A DNA stretch of 11,515 nucleotides from Saccoglossus kowalevskii. Lineage: Eukaryota; Hemichordata; Enteropneusta; Harrimaniidae. The notes under the pieces are model-generated. The model worked only from the letters and a program-made list of their open reading frames with translations. It was not told where the DNA came from and did no database searches. Position 1 is the stretch's first letter; every line of letters begins with the position of its first letter. The position numbers and the translations under genes were made by a program. The DNA is taken from positions 359,559 through 371,073 of the forward strand of contig NW_003149768.1 in the NCBI RefSeq assembly GCF_000003605.2, in the 5' to 3' direction. Shown here in pieces: positions 7,225 through 11,515 of this stretch.

Positions 7225-7969
7225 CGAGGGACACACAAAGGAAAAAAGTTATCGTGGTGGTTTGTGACTATTTTACCTAATAGATAGAGGCATTTGTGCT
7301 TCTAAATCAAGAGGCAACCAAGTCACTGTGGCACATACATTGGTAACACGAAATTTATTAGGTTATTTACAGCAATGTGTTAGCATAGCTATATCAGCTA
7401 CGAAAATGACTCGAACGACAGTAGGCAATCCAAAATATGATGGTTATATTGAGCGTTATAATAAAACGTTGATAGATTTCATTGCCAAATACATCAAGGT
7501 GGTTCAAACTGATTGAAATTAGTATATTCCCATATAGACAGTGTCCTATAGGAATGCGATACAGGAATCTACCTTTATTTACACACTCTAATGAAACCGA
7601 TGTACCTGAGGGAGAAGAGATAATAACAGATTATGTGGAAAAGCTGAGAAATAATTTGCAGTGGATACATCCTAAATTGTGCAAAACGCCAGAAACGAAA
7701 GTATGACTAGAGACTTGTTGGGAAGCAGTTGCAGAGAGGCGATTTTATAAAGATTTCATGCCAAGAAAAGAAAAGAAAAGGGCGATTCGTAGCTGCAACA
7801 AAGATGACAAGGCCCATGATTGTCGAAAAACTGTCAGATGCTGTTTATGAAATACAGAAAGAGAAAAGTGGTAAAAAAAAAGATAGTACGTTTTGATTAC
7901 ATACAAAAATCAACAATTTGCTGACAGAGAGTGAACCCAAAATAGCCTGAAATGTGATGCTGTCTTCAG
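7225..7969 (+). pseudogene. Gypsy integrase remnant, copy 2 of the tail
   Basis: The core starts with KVIVVVCDYFT, whose Asp (7266-7268) is the first residue of the DDE triad. TVAHTLVTRNL (about 7327) follows. The third triad residue is in DGYIERYNKTL (Glu at 7451-7453). The stretch normally carrying the second Asp (the SDQG motif) is absent, so the triad is incomplete. After 7536 come YRNLPLF, EGEEIITDYVEKL, and in shifted frame the C-terminal GPY-type motif remnant KLSDAVYEIQKEK (about 7825-7865). An A-run at 7873-7881 shifts frame. The N-terminal HHCC zinc-binding region is not recognisable. It shares its last 420 nt with 1-441. Confidence 0.8.
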
Positions 7970-8257
7970 TCCTCCATATTCGAAGCCAGAAAGACCTTGT
8001 TTGTATAGTTTAAATAACCCCATGTTTTTTTCCCAATTTTAGCCACATATTGGTGATGAATTTAAGAACTGTTACCGATCAAATCCGATTTCAAATCATA
8101 TTCTATTGATCAGTTCAATTTAAAGCATGCTTGTTATCCCAAACCATGTTGTTTACTTCATCTATCAGATCTCGTTCCAAAACATTTTGAGTTTGTTGCG
8201 CCGTTGAGCATTCTGTGCCATGATCCATTTCAATTCATTTTATTTACTTACATCTAA
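7970..8257. other. Spacer between gypsy and LINE remnants
   Basis: No open frame or motif is supported. The N-terminal half of a LINE endonuclease would be expected here, but I cannot recognise it. The LINE may be 5' truncated at about 8258 or too decayed. Confidence 0.4.
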
Positions 8258-9112
8258 TCGGAAAACACCCAAGGGAGGGCACTGTATGTGGCACAGTATG
8301 TCCACAGCTGTCTGCCTTTTACAACCATTAAAACAATTGATCTCTTTGTTGGGACACTCGTTAACAAAAAACTAATTGTAGGAGTCATTTACCGTAAATC
8401 AAATACCCCTTACATTGAATTATTTGACAATTCGTCTGTCAATGGCACTGAGTGTATTATTGTTGGCGACGTAAACATCTGCACAACACAACACAACACA
8501 GTACCAGATCCGTTTAAACAAGTATGATTTTCTTCCAATAATCAACACTCGAATACTAATAATGAGTCAGACGCGAATTCATCGACCGTTTCCCTTTATT
8601 GCGACTTTAGTAAATATGATCTAAACGGCTTTCTATGATACATGATCAATGAGTCATGGCAGTTGGTTTATGACTGCTAAGTCCCAAATGAAGCGTATTC
8701 GATATTCTGCAGCACATGTTACAAGTTCTCATTCAGATATCATCATTTGAAATCCACTCGTGATAAGTTTAAATTAAATGGAAAAACCTGGCTTACTAAC
8801 GGTCAATCAATTCAATTCACACAAAATATGAAATATTTAGAAAACTACAAAAATTCCCAATAACATTAATTTACAAACTGAGTATAGAAAATATTTTAAC
8901 AAAACTACTCAAGTCGGCAAAAAGACGTTATTACTCTAGCAAATTATGGTCAGTCCAAAGTAATACCAACAAAACTTGGGAGTAATTAATGTAATTTTAA
9001 ATAAAACATATAGTACTAATCCAGCCCCACGCAGGCTTGACAGTATTACCCCCAACAAGGCGACCTGTGGAGATATAACACCAAGTATAACGAATTATTT
9101 GCTAACGTATAC
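8258..9112 (+). mobile_element. CR1/jockey-like LINE fragment: endonuclease C-terminal half and linker
   Basis: The longest piece (8288-8527) contains LPFTTIKTIDLF, VNKKLIVGVIYRKSNT and ECIIVGDVNI. These are hallmarks of the apurinic-type endonuclease of non-LTR retrotransposons, which nicks target DNA to prime reverse transcription. GDVNI corresponds to the GDFN active-site motif, with its Asp and Asn intact. Further pieces follow: KTWLTNGQ (about 8788-8810, usually PW[ML]T), TEYRKYFNKT (about 8877), RRYYSSKLWSVQSN and NKTW (about 8925-8980), and VINVILNKTY (about 8983). These belong to the linker before the RT domain. The RT itself is absent: homology stops by 9112. At least two frameshifts and several stops are present. 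Jockey, CR1 and related clades cannot be separated here. Confidence 0.75.
8483..8500. repeat. ACAAC pentanucleotide microsatellite
   Basis: Three and a half units of ACAAC lie just after the GDVNI motif of the LINE endonuclease fragment, where they lengthen a Thr/Gln/His/Asn loop. Confidence 0.8.
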
Positions 9113-9556
9113 GTAAGTTCGTGGGTACTTGGGAGTGATTTTTCTTTGCTTTTTATTATCCAAACAGTCTGGCTATAGACTGTTTTGTAGAATTGTAAAT
9201 ATTGGAACATACTCAAAAAATATAGATAACTGATGCAAACATTCTCTTTTTTGAATGCATAGCAAGATTTAGCAAGCTGTACATAAATAATTAAAAAAAA
9301 ACATGGTGAAAAAAAGAAATGACGGGATCTCCATATTATGCACTATACTTAACTTTTAACAACATGACAATATATTTACATTTGGAACTATTACAGCCAT
9401 TTTAATTATGAGCATAAGCAAACTTCTTACTGAGTGAATTGTTATGCAAAATAGCAAATAACTCAGCTTATTTTTAGTGCACATCCCAGAACTTTAAAAA
9501 ATAGCTCCTAGACGCTTTGACCTTTTGTTTTGAAATTTTCACAAATGATTGACAAT
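9113..9556. other. Spacer between LINE and BEL remnants
   Basis: AT-rich with no supported gene. No LTR or primer-binding site for the BEL element is recognisable at its left side. Confidence 0.45.
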
Positions 9557-9592
9557 CTGTTTATCTTCAAAACGCTGTTTATCTTCAAAGAT
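9557..9592 (+). repeat. 18-bp tandem duplication at the BEL 5' junction
   Basis: CTGTTTATCTTCAAAACG is followed immediately by CTGTTTATCTTCAAAGAT. Fifteen of 18 bases agree. It lies directly before the start of Gag-like homology. Confidence 0.85.
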
Positions 9593-10570
9593 CCAACGAA
9601 GTCAATTACAAAACTTATCAAGAAAGCCGAACAGATCGTTGCGGCGGAAAACCCGAACCAAACCCAGTTGGATGTTTTGGAAGCTACGATAACCGGTATC
9701 GACGAGAGGATCCTGAAAATACAAAAAGTAGACGACACGACTCTGGAAAACACTCCTAACCAAGACACGTATGACCAACTTTACGAAGAAGCCGATGACT
9801 ACAATATTAGCGTAGTGGAGCGCCTAACAAGTTTCAAATGTTATGTACGAAGAGCACAGCAACCATCAGAACCCGTGAATAACCCGACAGATATATCGAT
9901 AACATCAACACCATCAGATGCGCCAACAACATCACACCGAAAGGTAAACCTGCCCAAACTAGAACTTCCTAAATTCAATGGTGATTTTATGAAATGGACG
10001 ACTTTCATAGATACATTCAAAGCGTCGGTCGATCAAAATGACACACTTTAAAACGTCCAGAAATACCAGTATCTAATGGCGCAACTAAAAGACGAAGCAG
10101 CGAGAACAATAGAAGGGCTATCACTCACCAATGCTAATTATAATAAAGCGTTGCAGTTGCTGAAGAATCGTTATGGCCAACCACATAAACTTATTGCCTG
10201 TCATATGGCAGCGTTATGGCAACTACCGAAACCAATTAACAGCCCTGTGAGTATGCGTTCTTTCTATGACTCTATGGAAACTCATATATGGGGCCTAGGC
10301 GTTAGGAAAAACCGAGGAAAGTTACGGAGAGCTGCTGGTTCCTATTGTGCTCGACAAATTGCCACAAACCATCAAACTTCAAGTTTCAAGTTTCACGGGA
10401 ACATGGCGACCAAGCGTAGACAATAACCGATCTAAAAACAGTCTTGTTGAAAGAAATACACGCAAATCAAGCCGCGATCGATTCGACCACCGAAACTGCT
10501 ACTAACCTTCATGTGGGAACTGGGCCACACTAGAAACACACTGAAAGTTTCCGTATCAGAACTGACTCGA
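9590..10570 (+). pseudogene. BEL/Pao Gag (DUF1759-like) remnant
   Basis: A long first segment (to 10048) has an N-terminal helical, charged part (KLIKKAEQIVAAENPNQTQL), a Ser/Thr/Pro-rich linker near residue 110-130, and the Gag motif KLELPKFNGDFMKWTTFIDT. A TAA at 10049-10051 interrupts it. The same frame resumes with AQLKDEAARTIEGLSLTN, YNKALQLLKNRYGQPHK and SMRSFYDSMETHIWGL, the particle-forming core. Around 10305 the frame shifts to EESYGELLVPIVLDKLP. A 7-bp tandem duplication (CAAGTTT at 10380-10393) shifts it again, followed by TAG at 10417-10419, then TITDLKTVLLKEIHANQ. Gag would form the virus-like particle. This copy cannot make it. Apart from these few lesions it is well preserved, so it is probably younger than the gypsy copies. 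Confidence 0.85.
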
Positions 10571-10620
10571 CTGACAAACCCGATACAACTCATGTGAAAG
10601 TTACACCAACATCGGGACCT

Positions 10621-11035
10621 ATATTGCTGAAACCGGCAAAGACAACCGTCGCCCGTAACCATGTAAACGCGAAATTGAATCTTTTGTTGGACGGAGGGCG
10701 CAACGAACATTTATTACAGAAGCAACCGCTCGTCGCTTACGCGTAGAGGACGAAGACTGTGAAACTGAACATCTCAGCTTAGGCAGTTTCGGGAAAACAA
10801 ACAACGGAATACGTACGAAATTGACCTACTAATCGGGGCAGACTGTTATTGGTCTATAGTTGAAGACCGTGTCATTAGAGGTCGTAGACCTACCGCCGTT
10901 GCATCCAAGTTAGGATACCTACTGCCCGGACCGTCTAAATTGAACTACGTTTCTGTATTAAACGCGATCGTCAGAAGAACGTTTAGTCACCAAGTACTGG
11001 GACTTAGAGTCCATTGGTATTTCAGCCACTCACGA
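10621..11035 (+). pseudogene. BEL/Pao aspartic protease (DUF1758-like) and pre-RT linker remnant
   Basis: VNAKLNLLLDGG (about 10660-10698) sits where the catalytic D-[ST]-G of the protease is expected. Asp is present but the next residue is Gly. The frame then shifts by one base to RTFITEATARRLRVEDED and EHLSLGSFG (about 10710-10795). Next comes EIDLLIGADCYWSIVEDR (about 10814) with VIRGRRPTAVASKLGYLLPG, the conserved end of DUF1758. The 70-80 residues usually between those blocks are nearly absent, indicating an internal deletion near 10800. KYWDLESIGIS (about 10998-11030) marks the start of the RT-proximal linker. Confidence 0.8.
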
Positions 11036-11322
11036 CTGTTAAGCGTCCGTAGGGGTTTTTAACGCCATAGGGGCCTACATTACAGTATATTTCGAAGTTT
11101 TCATTAGTTTTTCGTAATTATTTTGCATGTAATGAACGTATTACACAATTTTGTAGAAAATTTATACATATTCTACCAAAAGTGAGATAGTATACCAATT
11201 GTTTTAATATTTTTTCTTCTCAAACAGTATTGGTGCAATTATCCATACATTTACGCCGAATTACGAGTTTTCAGTTACCTAGGGCGCACATACAAGGTCG
11301 CCATTTTTTTTTATTTTCTCAG
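11036..11322. other. AT-rich spacer leading into a strong 3' splice site
   Basis: No gene or element motif is recognised. The right end is a run of T and pyrimidines (11304-11320) ending in CAG at 11322, which I interpret as the acceptor of the next exon. Confidence 0.4.
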
Positions 11323-11406
11323 AACGCGAAACCTGCAGACCGGATTTCAGATCGGCATACGATAAAATAGGTGTACAGAGAGGTGACATAAAGCAACACA
11401 GTACAG
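11323..11406 (+). CDS. Candidate 84-nt internal exon of an unidentified host gene
   Basis: The acceptor has a nearly unbroken pyrimidine tract then TTCTCAG. The donor is ACAG|gtgagt, essentially consensus. Of the three frames only one is open, reading RETCRPDFRSAYDKIG then VQRGDIKQHST, with two bases before and one after. It is therefore a phase-symmetric exon whose length is a multiple of three. Composition is less AT-rich than the flanking DNA. I recognise no domain. Its partner exons lie outside the window or are not visible to the left, where the BEL fragment sits. A chance alignment of splice signals remains possible. Confidence 0.4.
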
Positions 11407-11436
11407 GTGAGTTATTCATAATTAGTGGAAATTCCA

Positions 11437-11515
11437 GCATATGAAAAACGGGCAAGTGAATCAGTCTGATTGTCTGACCGACGGATCTATTCGCTGGAAC
11501 GGCAGTGTCCCGGGC
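11437..11515 (+). CDS. Open stretch running off the right edge, possible next exon
   Basis: One frame is open from a TAG at about 11422 to the window end, with ATG at 11440. It reads MKNGQVNQSDCLTDGSIRW and then NGSVPG. The last 60 bases are GC-richer than anything near them. No clear acceptor phase-matches the exon ending at 11406, although a very short intron is conceivable. This is a partial feature of unknown function. Confidence 0.25.

Larger units (their letters stand above)
6362..7969 (+). mobile_element. Decayed Ty3/gypsy LTR retrotransposon, pol region only
   Basis: Domain order is reverse transcriptase, RNase H, integrase, the order of Ty3/gypsy (in Ty1/copia integrase comes first). 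No gag, aspartic protease, primer-binding site or LTR pair is recognisable. The left end of homology is near 6362. The right end, defined by where similarity to 1-441 stops, is about 7969. Frameshifts, stops and deletions occur in every domain, so the copy is long dead. Confidence 0.85.
9590..11035 (+). mobile_element. BEL/Pao LTR retrotransposon fragment (Gag plus protease region)
   Basis: The order is a Gag domain of the DUF1759 type, then a DUF1758-type aspartic protease and the linker leading to RT. This is diagnostic of BEL/Pao pol. RT, RNase H, integrase and LTRs are absent: homology ends near 11035, just after a KYWDLESIGIS motif. The GC content is higher than in the flanks. Confidence 0.85.

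Noticed and set aside
10432-10804. Minus-strand open frames over the BEL protease region
   Set aside because: The plus strand carries recognisable Gag and protease motifs here. The minus frames are shadows.
1-11515. LTR pairs, CRISPR arrays, hammerhead ribozyme cores
   Set aside because: I looked for terminal direct repeats around the gypsy and BEL pieces, regularly spaced repeats, and a CTGATGA hammerhead core, and found none by eye.

Overview
The window looks like non-coding and repeat-rich DNA from an invertebrate animal nucleus. The DNA is AT-rich. I see no operons and no bacterial ribosome-binding sites. What coding sequence exists is either split by GT-AG introns or lies in decayed retrotransposons of three eukaryotic superfamilies (Ty3/gypsy, CR1/jockey-like LINE, BEL/Pao). 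The species cannot be named from sequence alone. The small secreted-protein gene built of micro-exons described below resembles the micro-exon gene (MEG) architecture known from schistosome flatworms. A parasitic flatworm host is therefore a reasonable but unproven guess.

Layout, left to right. 1-410: the C-terminal tail of a broken gypsy-type integrase, entering from the left edge. 411-1010: GC-richer sequence with a perfect C2H2 zinc-finger pattern followed by a mostly open frame. 1090-1225: TA microsatellites and a perfect 56-bp palindrome. 1320-2850: no gene found. 2852-4042, minus strand: a candidate gene with a signal-peptide exon and then exons of 28, 32 and 37 nt plus a terminal exon, in one continuous reading frame across four of the five exons. 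4043-5990: no gene found. 6100-7969, plus strand: a decayed gypsy element with reverse transcriptase, RNase H and integrase. Its tail is a second copy of the sequence at 1-441. 8258-9112: a LINE fragment (endonuclease C-terminal half and linker). 9590-11035: a BEL/Pao fragment (Gag and aspartic protease region). 11323-11406: a candidate host exon on the plus strand with strong splice sites, followed by an open stretch running off the right edge.

The retroelements all lie on the plus strand, and all are truncated and carry stops, frameshifts or lost catalytic residues, so none can be autonomous. The most interesting region is the minus-strand micro-exon gene. It would encode a short, acidic, secreted or membrane-tethered peptide with two possible C-termini. 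The evidence for it is splice-site quality plus frame continuity, not homology.
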